Notes: a model not told the origin generated them from the letters alone. 64,000 nucleotides of DNA from Adlercreutzia agrestimuris (GCF_943193125.1 NZ_CALPCX010000002.1:496001-560000); one strand, 5' to 3'. Counted from the stretch's first letter, positions 1 to 9,077 are shown. A program made the numbers and translations.

Positions 1-126
1 ATATATGGTAGCGCTTGGTAAAACGCGTTTGAAATCATCAACAACTTTGCCGATCGTTATGGCTTCGTTGTAGCACGGTATGAGCACTGCAACAGTTGCT
101 TGCGGCAAGCTCACGGTCTCTTGCAT
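1..126 (-). CDS. Glycosyltransferase family 2 (5' end only)
   Basis: Only the first 42 codons are present; the gene runs off the left edge. The N-terminus contains VAVLIPCYNEAITIGKVVDD, the typical opening of a GT-A family 2 glycosyltransferase of the dolichyl/polyprenyl-phosphate sugar synthase type, where the first strand and the YNE motif bind the nucleotide sugar. The start ATG (124-126) has a clear AAGGAG ribosome site upstream. It diverges from a GtrA-like gene at 247, and GtrB-type transferases often pair with GtrA flippases, so a polyprenyl-phosphate sugar pathway is likely. The substrate cannot be told from this fragment. Confidence 0.8.
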   Translation of the reverse strand, partial: MQETVSLPQATVAVLIPCYNEAITIGKVVDDFKRVLPSATIY

Positions 127-246
127 GGAATTGCTCCTTAGGATCATAGATTGAAGCCTTAATCTTACTTGAGAGCATAACATTACGCTAGAATGAAGCA
201 GATTATCCTTTGAATTTCAAAGATTTACCAGGTTGAAAGGTTGGAC

Positions 247-666
247 ATGCAAAAGCTTATAGCGCAAATTATGAAGTTTGGCGTGGTTGGTTTGATTGCT
301 TTTTGCATTGATTATGGGTTGATGGTCTTTCTAACCGAAGTAGTGTCAATTAATTATCTCGTAAGCGCCACAATTTCTTTTACCGCTTCAGTGGTATTTA
401 ACTACGTGGCCTCTATGCGTTATGTTTTTCGCCATAAAGAAGGCATGTCAAGGCGCAAAGAATTCGTGATTTTCGTTGTTCTATCCGTACTTGGCTTAGG
501 GATTAATAACGGCTGCATGTGGATAGGTGTTGAGTTATGCGGGATCAGCTATCTTCTGGTGAAAATAGTGGCTACAGCAGTTGTCATGGTGTGGAACTTC
601 GTAACTCGTAAAAAATTCTTAGACGCAGGAGATGAGCCCGGTGAAATACTTGAGGATATTGAATAA
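247..666 (+). CDS. GtrA-like family membrane protein
   Basis: A 139-residue protein with four predicted membrane helices and a short charged C-terminus, the size and layout of the GtrA family. It opens with MQKLIAQIMKFGVVGLIAFC and has the family's N..R.(F/Y)VF pattern after helix 2 (FNYVASMRYVF). GtrA proteins are thought to flip polyprenyl-phosphate-linked sugars across the membrane. ATG 247 is preferred over the in-frame TTG at 241 because AAAGG (236-240) lies 6 bases before the ATG and directly abuts the TTG. The neighbour diverging to the left is a family 2 glycosyltransferase, the usual partner. Confidence 0.85.
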   Translation: MQKLIAQIMKFGVVGLIAFCIDYGLMVFLTEVVSINYLVSATISFTASVVFNYVASMRYVFRHKEGMSRRKEFVIFVVLSVLGLGINNGCMWIGVELCGISYLLVKIVATAVVMVWNFVTRKKFLDAGDEPGEILEDIE

Positions 667-721
667 AAGGTTATGCGCTCAAGCATGAGGAAGCAAATAC
701 CACCTGATCAGGTAAAAGAGA

Positions 722-797
722 TGGTGCCCTTGACAGGAATTGAACCTGCGACTTTCTGCTCCGGAGGCAGACGCTCTATCCCCTGAGCTACAAGGGC
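722..797 (-). tRNA. tRNA-Arg (anticodon CCG)
   Basis: A full cloverleaf folds on the minus strand: acceptor GCCCTTG/CAAGGGC, D stem GCTC/GAGC, anticodon stem TCTGC/GCAGA around loop CTCCGGA (anticodon CCG), T stem GCAGG/CCTGT around TTCAATT, discriminator A, and an encoded CCA. Length is 76 bases. Confidence 0.96.
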
Positions 798-879
798 ACA
801 TAACCATTTATTATACGATACCTTACTGAGCTATGCGGTAGAATTTCTAAGGTAAGGCAGAGAACACCCTTGGCACAGG

Positions 880-2271
880 ATGGATACTATGACGCAGTCA
901 TTAATAGAGCACGAAGCACCCGATAAACCACGTGAGACGATCACGCTTGAACGTATGAGTTACGGTCGTGATGCTATTGGGCGTCTGGCAAACGGTAAAA
1001 CAGTATTTGTTGAAGACGGTGTTCCCGAAGACAGGGTAGAGCTGGAAATCACAAACGAAAAGGCTTCGTTTGCACGTGCGCGCATTGCACAAATCATAGA
1101 GCCATCGCCTGATCGTGTATTAAGTCCCTGTATATATGCGGGGGTGTGTGGAGGTTGTAGTTGGCAAAACCTTTCCTACGACCTGCAGCTTCGGGCGAAA
1201 CGCGAAAACGTCATAGCAGCCCTAACGCGTACGGCGCATTTTGACAAAGAGGTGGCTCAGCTTATAGTGGCGCCGGTAATAGGTTCCCCAGATGAGTGGG
1301 GGTATAGAAATAAGCTCGAATTGGGCGTTACGCAAGATTCGCATGCAAAATTGCTGCTTGGCATGTACGGTGATGCAAGTCATGATCTCGTTCCAATTGC
1401 TTCATGTAAGCTCGCGCATAAAAAAATTCAAAATACTCCTAAGTCACTTCAGGGGGCACTGCGCTTTTTACAAGGCACGCAAGACCTTGGGTTGTTTCGT
1501 GTGGGTGTGCGGCATAGTAATCGTACTGGCGAATGCGAGGTAGCGCTGTGGACCCGACCTGGTGCTTTCCCGCGAGCTGCTGTTGTAAAAACGCTGAGCA
1601 GTGCGCTTGGATGTTCAAGCATTGTTCGCGTAATTGCCGAAGAAGGTAAGGCGCGCAAAGTAAAGCATGTTGAGTGTTTGGCGGGCAAAGGGTTTTGGAC
1701 AGAAAAAATGGCAGGTGCACGGTTCGCCATTAGTGCACCATCGTTTTTCCAGGTTAACACCGCGCAGGCAGAACAATTGGTACGCAGTGCTGTTAATGCA
1801 TTGGGCGGGACGTTTGAAGGAGAAACGCCGCGCGGATTATCTGGGATGCTTATCGGAGATCTTTATGCGGGTGCCGGTACGTTTTCGGTACAACTTGCAC
1901 GCGCAGGCGCAGATGTGATTGCGGTGGAGTCTGCGGGTTCGTCAGTGCGTGATATGCGCCGCAATGCCGATATTAATAACGTTGATATTGAAGTAATTGG
2001 TGGCGATGCTGCGCGTGAGCTTCCTGAGCTTGGTGGCTTGGATGCGCTCATTGTGGATCCTCCGCGTGCTGGGCTGGCGGATGGCGTGGTTGAAAGCATT
2101 GCAGCTGCACATCCGCAAAAAGTGGTCTATGTAAGCTGTGATCCGCAAACCTGGGCGCGAGACGTTGCTCGTTTTGAGCATGAAGGCTATCGCTTGACGA
2201 GCGTGCAGCCAGTTGACCTCTTTCCGCAGACGTACCACGTTGAAGTTGTAAGTGCATTTGAGCGAATATAG
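880..2271 (+). CDS. rlmD: 23S rRNA/tRNA m5U methyltransferase (TrmA/RlmD family)
   Basis: A SAM-dependent RNA uracil-C5 methyltransferase. It has an N-terminal TRAM-like OB domain (about residues 15-75), a candidate [4Fe-4S] cysteine set (C84, C90, C93 and C176, in CIYAGVCGGCSWQ and ASCKLAH), the SAM-binding motif DLYAGAGTFSV, the IVDPPRAGL motif and the catalytic cysteine in VYVSCDPQTWARD (C420). Length 463 residues is normal. The target, 23S rRNA U1939-type or tRNA U54, cannot be settled from sequence, so the symbol is provisional. An alternative start at 889 has better spacing to AGGATGGA. It stands alone after tRNA-Arg on the other strand; a TAGAAT box lies at 839-844. Confidence 0.88.
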   Translation: MDTMTQSLIEHEAPDKPRETITLERMSYGRDAIGRLANGKTVFVEDGVPEDRVELEITNEKASFARARIAQIIEPSPDRVLSPCIYAGVCGGCSWQNLSYDLQLRAKRENVIAALTRTAHFDKEVAQLIVAPVIGSPDEWGYRNKLELGVTQDSHAKLLLGMYGDASHDLVPIASCKLAHKKIQNTPKSLQGALRFLQGTQDLGLFRVGVRHSNRTGECEVALWTRPGAFPRAAVVKTLSSALGCSSIVRVIAEEGKARKVKHVECLAGKGFWTEKMAGARFAISAPSFFQVNTAQAEQLVRSAVNALGGTFEGETPRGLSGMLIGDLYAGAGTFSVQLARAGADVIAVESAGSSVRDMRRNADINNVDIEVIGGDAARELPELGGLDALIVDPPRAGLADGVVESIAAAHPQKVVYVSCDPQTWARDVARFEHEGYRLTSVQPVDLFPQTYHVEVVSAFERI

Positions 2272-2367
2272 TGCGGCGGTGATGCGCATTATGTTGAAAT
2301 CGCTCAACGACTTGGCAACCTTATACCGTGTATGTTCTACGGTTTTTGGTCAGAGTTAGCGTGCGGC

Positions 2368-2376
2368 TGGTATACT
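2368..2376 (+). promoter_or_regulatory. Extended -10 promoter element
   Basis: TGG followed by TATACT, upstream of the cyclophilin gene, with no convincing -35 hexamer at 16-18 bases. It matches the TGn-extended -10 class seen several more times in this window. Confidence 0.45.
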
Positions 2377-2489
2377 TTTCGTTTGTATGTAGTGCATATG
2401 TGCGTTTTTGCTGCACTTAACTTCGCTTGAAAACAAGGCGAAGAGCGCTACGGTAAAAGACAAGTTGATTGAAAGCAAAGGAGCCTCGT

Positions 2490-3023
2490 ATGGCCGTTTA
2501 TACTCCTGAATATCAACCTACGGGTGAAGAAGTAGCTGTCATCAAGACCAATAAAGGCGATGTTCGCGTTAAGCTTGATGGAGCAGGAGCCCCGGTAGCG
2601 GTTGGAAATTTTGTCGAGTTGGCTCAAAAAGGTTATTACGACGGCATTAAGTTCCATCGCTATGTTCCGGGATTTGTTATTCAGGGTGGAGATCCGAACA
2701 CGCGTGACTTGACGCGCGAGGATGTGGCCACCATGGCTGCAAGCCCGATGAGCCGCTTGGGAACCGGCGGTCCTGGCTATACCATTATTGATGAGTATCG
2801 TACGAATCCTCACAATGTGCATGAAGATGGTGCATTGGCTATGGCTCGCACTAATATGCCCAACTCAGGTGGTTCGCAGTTCTACTTGTGTTTAGGACCG
2901 CAACACAATCTGGATTCTGGCTATACGGTATTTGGTCAGACGCTTGATGGGTTTGATGTCATCAAAGAGCTCCGCGCTGGCGATGAGATTTTGGGCATTG
3001 ATATTGAGAACGAAGCAGAATAG
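2490..3023 (+). CDS. Peptidyl-prolyl cis-trans isomerase, cyclophilin type
   Basis: A 177-residue single-domain cytoplasmic cyclophilin that isomerises X-Pro bonds. The active-site segments are all present: FHRYVPGFVIQGGDP (catalytic Arg), MARTNMPNSGGSQFY, and LDSGYTVFGQ. There is no signal peptide. The ATG at 2490 follows AAAGGAG with good spacing; an in-frame TTG at 2469 lies before the ribosome site and is not used here. The 218 bases upstream hold a TGG-TATACT promoter box and nothing else I can identify. The TPR gene follows after 42 bases, probably in one transcript. Confidence 0.93.
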   Translation: MAVYTPEYQPTGEEVAVIKTNKGDVRVKLDGAGAPVAVGNFVELAQKGYYDGIKFHRYVPGFVIQGGDPNTRDLTREDVATMAASPMSRLGTGGPGYTIIDEYRTNPHNVHEDGALAMARTNMPNSGGSQFYLCLGPQHNLDSGYTVFGQTLDGFDVIKELRAGDEILGIDIENEAE

Positions 3024-3065
3024 TAAACTTTCGCACAGAGCTGAAACGAAACGCAGAGGACGCAG

Positions 3066-4430
3066 ATGAACAACGAGCTATTCCAGCAGGCACGAGCAGC
3101 TTATACACAAGGTAACTATGAAGCTGCGCTTGATGCCTACACTGAATGCTTGCAAGACGTGAGCGACCAGTTTGCACCAGGCGAGATTGGCCAAATCTAT
3201 CACCAGATTGGAAATTGCCTGATCAAGTTAAAGAACCCCACCGAAGCTATTGAGGCATATACCCAAGCAACAGCCGATGCAGCTTATGATGCGTGTGGTG
3301 CAGTTAACTACAATCTTGGTATGGCGTATGCTTCGCTTCATGATTACGAAGATGCAGTTCGCCATTTTGAGATTGCCGTATCTGACAGGCGTTATGCTAC
3401 TCCTTATAAGGCATACAGCGCTATGGGCAACGCGCTTATGAAAATCGGCAAAAGCGCAGAGGCGGGTGTGGCTTTTCGTGAAGCAGCCCTTGATGAGTCA
3501 AATCCTGACCCAACAAAGGCGCTATTGAACCTGGGCGTCTGTTTCATGGCTCTTGATAGACCGCAAGATGCTGTTGCCTCTTATGAGAGCGCGTTGCAAT
3601 TTGATATGCAGCCCGAGACTTCAAACAAGATGTATGCAAATTTGGGTCAGGCATATGTTGCATGTGGCCAAATGCAAAAAGCAGTAAGCGCTTTTGAGGC
3701 GTCACTTGCTGATAAAACCTATTTCTTATCGGATTCAGCAAGCGTTGATTATCAGCGTGCAATTGGTGCAGTTTCTCAAGGAACATGCGAAATAACGCAA
3801 GCTCTTCCTGCGGTTGCGCCTAGCAGCGCAGATATGTCTGGTTTAGATGTAATTGCTGATGGCACGCCTATGTATGCAGCTGTTGATCCCTATGCAGAGC
3901 AACAGGGAGCGCCTTATTATCCTGAAGCATATGACCCTAGCAATCCATATGCCATTGCTGGCAACGAAGATCGTTTCTTTAACTCGACCGAACAAGAGAT
4001 TGAAACGTGGGCAAAACAGCTTGCTAAACAAGATCGCAAACGGAGAAATGTTGGTCTGAAAATTCTCGTGACACTCATCCTTATTGTTGTGCTTTTGGTG
4101 GGTGCTGGCGTGTTCCTCTATTCGCAAGGATGGGGCTATCCTTCGCAGCAACAAGTTGTTGAACAGCTGTTTGCTGATCCTGCTGCTGCACCAACTACTG
4201 TTTTCAGCAAAGACGTTAACGCGGAAAACGCTCAAACTATGGTTGAGCCGGTGGTGCAGGATTCTTCACCAACCATTGATGGTATGGATAAATCAATGAG
4301 CAATTCAACGGTATTTGTTACCGCAACAACCCCCGAGGGTGGTTCGGTGCAATATAAAGTTTCCCTTGTACGTGACGTACTAGGTTGGAAGGTTGCCAGC
4401 GTAGAGCTGTACTTCCCAAGTCAGGAATAA
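3066..4430 (+). CDS. TPR-repeat protein with single C-terminal membrane helix
   Basis: A 454-residue protein. Residues 1-240 carry about six tetratricopeptide repeats with the usual G/A/Y spacing (for example FQQARAAYTQGNYEAALDAY). A linker rich in Pro, Tyr and Ala follows (about 245-310), then a charged helix, one membrane span near residues 337-356 (ILVTLILIVVLLVGAGVFLY), and an extracytoplasmic domain of about 95 residues. The TPR part is therefore cytoplasmic and the tail outside. The tail resembles no family I can name. It sits between cyclophilin and ndk. A scaffold for cell-envelope proteins is a guess. Confidence 0.8.
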   Translation: MNNELFQQARAAYTQGNYEAALDAYTECLQDVSDQFAPGEIGQIYHQIGNCLIKLKNPTEAIEAYTQATADAAYDACGAVNYNLGMAYASLHDYEDAVRHFEIAVSDRRYATPYKAYSAMGNALMKIGKSAEAGVAFREAALDESNPDPTKALLNLGVCFMALDRPQDAVASYESALQFDMQPETSNKMYANLGQAYVACGQMQKAVSAFEASLADKTYFLSDSASVDYQRAIGAVSQGTCEITQALPAVAPSSADMSGLDVIADGTPMYAAVDPYAEQQGAPYYPEAYDPSNPYAIAGNEDRFFNSTEQEIETWAKQLAKQDRKRRNVGLKILVTLILIVVLLVGAGVFLYSQGWGYPSQQQVVEQLFADPAAAPTTVFSKDVNAENAQTMVEPVVQDSSPTIDGMDKSMSNSTVFVTATTPEGGSVQYKVSLVRDVLGWKVASVELYFPSQE

Positions 4431-4468
4431 TGGCACAAAACGTGCCGTGGAGAGAAAGGCAAGAGATA

Positions 4469-4879
4469 ATGGCAGTAGAAAAGACTTATAGCATGATTAA
4501 GCCTGATGGCGTTCGCAATGGTCACATTGGCGAAATCGTGAATCGTTTCGAGCGTGCTGGCTTGACCATTGAGCGCATGGAGATGGGCATGGTGACCCCC
4601 GAGCAGGCAAAGGCTAACTATGCCGAGCATGAGGGCAAGCCGTTTTATGAGGGATTGATCGCCTACATCACTTCAGGTCCTGTGGTGAAGATGGTTATTT
4701 CTGGTGAAGGCGCTGTTGCAAAGTGCCGCTCACTCATGGGTGCCACTAATCCTGCTGAAGCGGCCCCCGGCACAATTCGTGGCGACTTTGGCCTGATTAT
4801 GGATGAAAATGTAATTCATGGTTCTGACTCAGTAGCGTCAGCCGAACGTGAGATTGCAGTCTTCTTCCCAGAGGCATAA
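4469..4879 (+). CDS. ndk: Nucleoside diphosphate kinase
   Basis: A 136-residue enzyme that moves the gamma-phosphate between nucleoside tri- and diphosphates through a phosphohistidine. The active-site motif NVIHGSDS is intact, and KPDGVRNG and the RSLMGATNPAEAAPGTIRGD segment are canonical. The frame is open further upstream (to 4385), but that part overlaps the TPR gene, and ATG 4469 follows GAAAGGC and matches the family N-terminus (MAVEKTYSMIKPDG). It follows the TPR gene after 38 bases and is followed by a hairpin with a T-run. Confidence 0.97.
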   Translation: MAVEKTYSMIKPDGVRNGHIGEIVNRFERAGLTIERMEMGMVTPEQAKANYAEHEGKPFYEGLIAYITSGPVVKMVISGEGAVAKCRSLMGATNPAEAAPGTIRGDFGLIMDENVIHGSDSVASAEREIAVFFPEA

Positions 4880-4912
4880 AGTCCAAGCAGCACTCACATA
4901 GTTTTGAGGAAT

Positions 4913-4994
4913 ACGTCCTGTTTACTGGCTATCCTCCTTTGTAAGCACATAAACGTTTGCAATTGGAATATGATCAGGAACAGGACGTTTTTTT
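4913..4994 (+). terminator. Possible rho-independent terminator after ndk
   Basis: Ten-base arms ACGTCCTGTT (4913-4922) and AACAGGACGT (4979-4988) are perfectly complementary and run into seven Ts (4988-4994). The loop is long (56 bases), so this could also be an attenuator in front of the hydrogenase operon that starts at 5023. Confidence 0.5.
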
Positions 4995-5022
4995 ATAAGG
5001 GAAGCGTGAAGGGGGACAAAAC

Positions 5023-6060
5023 GTGCTATATCGCGTAATTGATGCCGAGGAGAGAGATGCTTTGGTGTCGGCGTTTATGCAAGAGTATGAGGTGGTTGCC
5101 CCAGTCAAGCGCGGTCGCGGATATGTTTTTGATGTCGTAGAATCTCCTGATGAGATAGCTTATGACTACTCCATAACAACTTCTTCGCTAAAAAAGTACT
5201 TCTTGCCACCGCGTGAAACGCTCATGACGTTTAATGCGGTTGATAATTGCATTACCGAGCATACTGAGTGCATTCCGCCACGCGTCATTTTTGGGGCGCA
5301 CGCGTGCGATATCAATGCCATCAATAGGCTTGATCAAGTATTCCGCGATGGTCGCTATCCTGATCCTTATTACACCGCTCGTCGTGAAGCAACGCTTGTG
5401 GTAGGTATGTCTTGTTTGCCTACTGATAATTGTTTTTGCCATTTATGGGATGCCGATGAGGCGCGTTTTGGATACGATCTTTTTTTGCATGACATTGGAG
5501 ATCGGTATCTCGTGTCTATCTCTAGCGTAGAGGCGGCAAATATTTTAGAGGCAGCGTGTAATCCGCGCGTGGCAACCGATGAGGATCGCTCGGATTTTAG
5601 GCAAGCAACGCGTACACGCCAATCATCGTTTAACCAGGATATCCCTGACATCCAAGACGTTGCAATGCTCATGGATGCTTTCCACAAAGATGAATTCTGG
5701 GATGAGCTGGGCGGTCGTTGCTTATCTTGTTCGGCTTGTGCTGCGGTATGTCCTACCTGCTTTTGTTTTGACTTGCAAGATAGGCTCTCACCTGATGGTA
5801 CGCAAGGGGAGCGCTATCGCGTTTGGGATGCGTGTACGTCACCGCAATTTGCGGAGGTTGCCGGTGGTCACAACTTCAGACCCGACGGAAGAGAGCGCGT
5901 TCGGCATCGCATGTATCACAAGCTTAATGGCTTCTTAGCTAATTACGACCGTATGCTATGTGTTGGCTGTGGGCGTTGTGTTTCTGCATGCAAAGCAGAC
6001 ATTAATCCCATTCGGGTGTTGGAATTCTTTGAGAAGAAGGGCTCAGAACATGATGCTTAG
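5023..6060 (+). CDS. hydB: [NiFe] hydrogenase/sulfhydrogenase beta subunit, 2x[4Fe-4S]
   Basis: A 345-residue electron-transfer subunit, like HydB of archaeal soluble hydrogenases and AsrA of anaerobic sulfite reductase. Two ferredoxin-type clusters are visible: CLSCSACAAVCPTCFCF (about residues 233-249) and CVGCGRCVSACKADINP (about 311-327). The N-terminal half contains further cysteines (GAHACDINAI, CLPTDNCFCH) typical of the family. It would carry electrons between the delta and gamma subunits in the cytoplasm. The start is GTG 5023 after a GGGGGAC ribosome site. It is first in a four-gene operon and overlaps the next gene by 11 bases. Confidence 0.9.
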   Translation: MLYRVIDAEERDALVSAFMQEYEVVAPVKRGRGYVFDVVESPDEIAYDYSITTSSLKKYFLPPRETLMTFNAVDNCITEHTECIPPRVIFGAHACDINAINRLDQVFRDGRYPDPYYTARREATLVVGMSCLPTDNCFCHLWDADEARFGYDLFLHDIGDRYLVSISSVEAANILEAACNPRVATDEDRSDFRQATRTRQSSFNQDIPDIQDVAMLMDAFHKDEFWDELGGRCLSCSACAAVCPTCFCFDLQDRLSPDGTQGERYRVWDACTSPQFAEVAGGHNFRPDGRERVRHRMYHKLNGFLANYDRMLCVGCGRCVSACKADINPIRVLEFFEKKGSEHDA

Positions 6061-6961
6061 AGAACCAGCACGCGTGGTTGAAGTAAACCCACTTGGTAAT
6101 ATGACGGCGCCTCTTACGGGCGAAGAACTCATGGCGAACAATCCCTATCGTCCTTGGCCGGCGCGTATTACCTCTATTACTGACCTCACGCCTACTGAAA
6201 AGCTTTTTGAGTTTCGCCTGATTGACGAGCGCATTCGTGAGGCGTTTCGTCATGAGCCTGGTCAATTTGTGGAGTTGTCGCTGTTTGGTGTCGGTGAAGC
6301 CCCTATTTCCATTTCTTCATCACCCTCAAAGCGCGGCTTTATTGAGCTGTGCGTGAGGCGCGCGGGACGCTTCACTGAAGCCCTACATGCAATGCAGTGC
6401 GGCGACATTGTGGGTATTCGCGGGCCGTTTGGTCGTGGCTTTCCTTTTGAGCGCATGAAGCATCATGATATCCTGCTCGTAGCTGGCGGTTTAGGTATTG
6501 CGCCTTTGCGCTCGCTCATTAACAACATTCATGACGAACGTTCAGAATTTGGCAAAGTTACCATTATTTATGGTTCTCGTTCGCCATCTGAAGTCATGTT
6601 TCGTGATCAATTTGAGATGTGGCGCCATCGCAAAGACTTTGATCTGTACCTTACTGTAGATCATCCTGACGAGACATGGGATGGCGAAGTTGGTCTTGTG
6701 ACTAAGCCGTTTGAGCATTTGGAACTTGATGCACGACACACCTATGGCGCAGTGTGCGGCCCGCCTGTAATGTATCGATTCGTTATTGACGAGATGCGCA
6801 AAAAAGGTATCGAATACGACCATATCTATTGCAGCTTTGAACGTCATATGAAATGCGGTATGGGCAAGTGTGGACATTGTCAAATTGGTCATCAATATGT
6901 CTGCATTGACGGTCCGGTATTTAACTATTGGGAAGCGAAGAATATTCAGGGGTCGATGTAA
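6050..6961 (+). CDS. hydG: Hydrogenase gamma subunit, FAD/NAD(P)H-binding with [2Fe-2S]
   Basis: A 303-residue diaphorase-type subunit of the ferredoxin-NADP reductase superfamily that exchanges electrons with NAD(P)H. An FAD-binding barrel comes first (PGQFVELSLFGVGEAPISIS), then a nucleotide-binding domain (LLVAGGLGIAPLRSLI, VCGPPVMYRF) and a C-terminal [2Fe-2S] motif CGMGKCGHCQIG followed by YVCIDGPVF. This is the AsrB/HydG layout. The frame is open upstream to 5960, but ATG 6050 (or 6053) fits the GAAGAAGG ribosome site and leaves an 11-base overlap with hydB, which suggests translational coupling. Cytoplasmic. Confidence 0.92.
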   Translation: MMLREPARVVEVNPLGNMTAPLTGEELMANNPYRPWPARITSITDLTPTEKLFEFRLIDERIREAFRHEPGQFVELSLFGVGEAPISISSSPSKRGFIELCVRRAGRFTEALHAMQCGDIVGIRGPFGRGFPFERMKHHDILLVAGGLGIAPLRSLINNIHDERSEFGKVTIIYGSRSPSEVMFRDQFEMWRHRKDFDLYLTVDHPDETWDGEVGLVTKPFEHLELDARHTYGAVCGPPVMYRFVIDEMRKKGIEYDHIYCSFERHMKCGMGKCGHCQIGHQYVCIDGPVFNYWEAKNIQGSM

Positions 6962-6962
6962 T

Positions 6963-7772
6963 ATGTCAGAGACCTATCCACAAGGCCGTCGCTTGAACGG
7001 TAAAGGTGTTCGTGATCGAAATCGTCCGGTGCGCGTGGTTGTGGCAAGCTTTGCCAGCTGCTTTGGATGCCAGCTCCAGATTACCAATATGGAGCAGCAT
7101 CTTATGGATGTGCTTGGTCAAATTGACTTAAGTTATTGGCAGCTTACCTCAAGTGAACCAATGCCGGAATCATTTGATGTGGCAGTTGTTGAGGGTGCAG
7201 TAACCACCGAAGAGGCCGAAAAACAACTTCGTGAGTTGCGCGATCGTGCTAAAGCGCTCATTGCTATTGGTGCGTGTGCTACCACGGCTGGTATTCCCGG
7301 TATTGCGGCAAAGAGCTTTTATGAGCACCCTAGTGCGGTATATGAACACGTACCGCAAGCATGCGGCGCTATGATATCGCCGCGACCGCTTTCTGCTATC
7401 GTGGATGTTGATTTTGAAGTGCGCTGTTGTCCGGTTGATCCGTATGATTTTACGATCATGCTGCAACGCGCGCTCTATGGTTCAAACAAACTCGCCACGA
7501 CACGTATGCTTTGTAGTGACTGCAAGCGTAATGAAACTTCGTGCTTCTTTGGCGAAGGTCAGCTCTGCATGGGTTTGGTGACAAGTGCAGGATGCGGTGC
7601 TCGCTGTGTGAATTTGGGTCGTCCGTGCCAGGGGTGCGCAGGTATTTCGCCACATGCAAACCTTGCTTCGGCGCGTAAATCTTGCGAACGCTATGGCGTA
7701 TCAGTCTCTGATTTTGATGAAAAGCTTGAATTGTTCAATCAGACAAACCAAGCAACACACGAAGCTGAATAG
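6963..7772 (+). CDS. hydD: Hydrogenase delta (small) subunit
   Basis: A 269-residue [NiFe] hydrogenase small subunit of the soluble group 3 type. It has no Tat signal. The proximal cluster cysteines lie in FASCFGCQLQ, IGACATTAGIPG and RCCPVDPYDF. The C-terminal third is rich in cysteines (MLCSDCKRNETSCFF, QLCMGL, SAGCGARCVNLGRPCQGCAG), enough for two more clusters. It would take electrons from the NiFe site towards HydB. ATG 6963 starts one base after the hydG stop; the longer open frame overlaps hydG and is not used. Confidence 0.92.
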   Translation: MSETYPQGRRLNGKGVRDRNRPVRVVVASFASCFGCQLQITNMEQHLMDVLGQIDLSYWQLTSSEPMPESFDVAVVEGAVTTEEAEKQLRELRDRAKALIAIGACATTAGIPGIAAKSFYEHPSAVYEHVPQACGAMISPRPLSAIVDVDFEVRCCPVDPYDFTIMLQRALYGSNKLATTRMLCSDCKRNETSCFFGEGQLCMGLVTSAGCGARCVNLGRPCQGCAGISPHANLASARKSCERYGVSVSDFDEKLELFNQTNQATHEAE

Positions 7773-7784
7773 GGGAGAAACCTT

Positions 7785-9077
7785 ATGGCAAAGACGGCTA
7801 TTTCTGTAGATCACATTGCGCGTGTTGAGGGTCACGGCAACGTGCATGTGGTGATTGAAGATGGCGAAGTCAAAACAGTGGAGATGAATGTTGTTGAACC
7901 TGCGCGCCTTTTTGAGAGCATGGTGAAAGGTCGCAGTTTTGACGATGTTCCCTATATTGCCTCGCGCATCTGTGGTATCTGTTCGTCGTCGCATGTGGTG
8001 ACTGATCTGTTGGCCATTGAGCAAGCTTTCGGTATTAAAGTAACCGATAGAACGCAAGCGCTGCGCGAGTTGTTGGTGTATGGCTCCTACCTGCAAAATC
8101 ACGCAACACACTTGTTTGTTTTTGCTGCACCTGACTTTTTGGGCACTTCAAGCATATTCCCGCTGTCTGAGACTGATCCTGACTTGTTTGAAAAAGCTCT
8201 TGGTATTAAAGCGCTTGGCAATGAGCTGTGCACGCGCATCGGGGGGAGAAGCGTTCATCCTATTACCGCGGTTGTAGGTGGTTTTACCTCTGAGATTAGT
8301 GCAGATGAATATCTGATGCTTGCAAATAAACTGGAAGCAGCTTTGCCTTTTGCGCTGCAAACAGTTGACCTCTTTAGAACGTTCCAGTTTCCGGTTCTGG
8401 AAACTGCAGGAGATATGCTTGCCATGGTGCAAGCGGACGCCTATCCTGTGTGCACCTCTTCTGAAGCAAGCTTTGTCCGTTCGGGACAAGTGTTTGCGGC
8501 TCAAGATGTTGAGCAAGCTGTTGAGGAATACGAAGTTCCGCACTCAGCTGCACTTTTGGCGCGTGTCCGCGCAACGGGATCTTCCTTCTTTACCGGCGCT
8601 CTGGCGCGCATTAATGCATCGTGGGATAACCTCTCTAAAGAGGCGCGTGTTGCGGCGGCAAAAGCTGGACTTCGTCCACCTGAGTACAACACTTTCACCA
8701 ATAATATTGCGCAAGCAATTGAGATTGTTGATGTACTTATTCGCTGTTCGGCGCTGTGTCGCAAGCTTGCTGAGGCTGATGGATTTGAAGGTAGCTCAGC
8801 TCCAGTACAAGTGGTTGCACGTGCTGGACGTGGTGTCGGCTATACCGAGGCACCGCGTGGCGCACTTTTCCATGATTTGACCTTTGACGAAGACGGGCGA
8901 GTACTTCAGGCATCAATTATCACGCCAACTTCACTCAATGTGGCAAATCTTGAAGCTGATATGCGCGTTTTGGCTGAACAGTTGGTTGCAGATGGACAGG
9001 ATGCAGACACCATTCGTCTTGAAATTGAGAAACTGGTGCGTGCGTATGACCCCTGTTTATCTTGCAGCGTTCACTAG
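7785..9077 (+). CDS. hydA: Hydrogenase alpha (large) subunit, no C-terminal propeptide
   Basis: A 430-residue [NiFe] catalytic subunit. The L1 motif RICGICSSSH supplies C63 and C66, and the L2 motif DPCLSCSVH supplies C424 and C427 as Ni ligands. The stop codon follows directly after the L2 histidine, so the protein is made without the tail that maturation proteases normally remove. Family knowledge places it in group 3 (bidirectional NAD(P)-linked, possibly also sulfur-reducing); the operon order beta-gamma-delta-alpha is that of Pyrococcus sulfhydrogenase. It would evolve or consume H2 in the cytoplasm to balance NAD(P)H. HypA-F maturation genes are not in the window. Confidence 0.93.
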   Translation: MAKTAISVDHIARVEGHGNVHVVIEDGEVKTVEMNVVEPARLFESMVKGRSFDDVPYIASRICGICSSSHVVTDLLAIEQAFGIKVTDRTQALRELLVYGSYLQNHATHLFVFAAPDFLGTSSIFPLSETDPDLFEKALGIKALGNELCTRIGGRSVHPITAVVGGFTSEISADEYLMLANKLEAALPFALQTVDLFRTFQFPVLETAGDMLAMVQADAYPVCTSSEASFVRSGQVFAAQDVEQAVEEYEVPHSAALLARVRATGSSFFTGALARINASWDNLSKEARVAAAKAGLRPPEYNTFTNNIAQAIEIVDVLIRCSALCRKLAEADGFEGSSAPVQVVARAGRGVGYTEAPRGALFHDLTFDEDGRVLQASIITPTSLNVANLEADMRVLAEQLVADGQDADTIRLEIEKLVRAYDPCLSCSVH

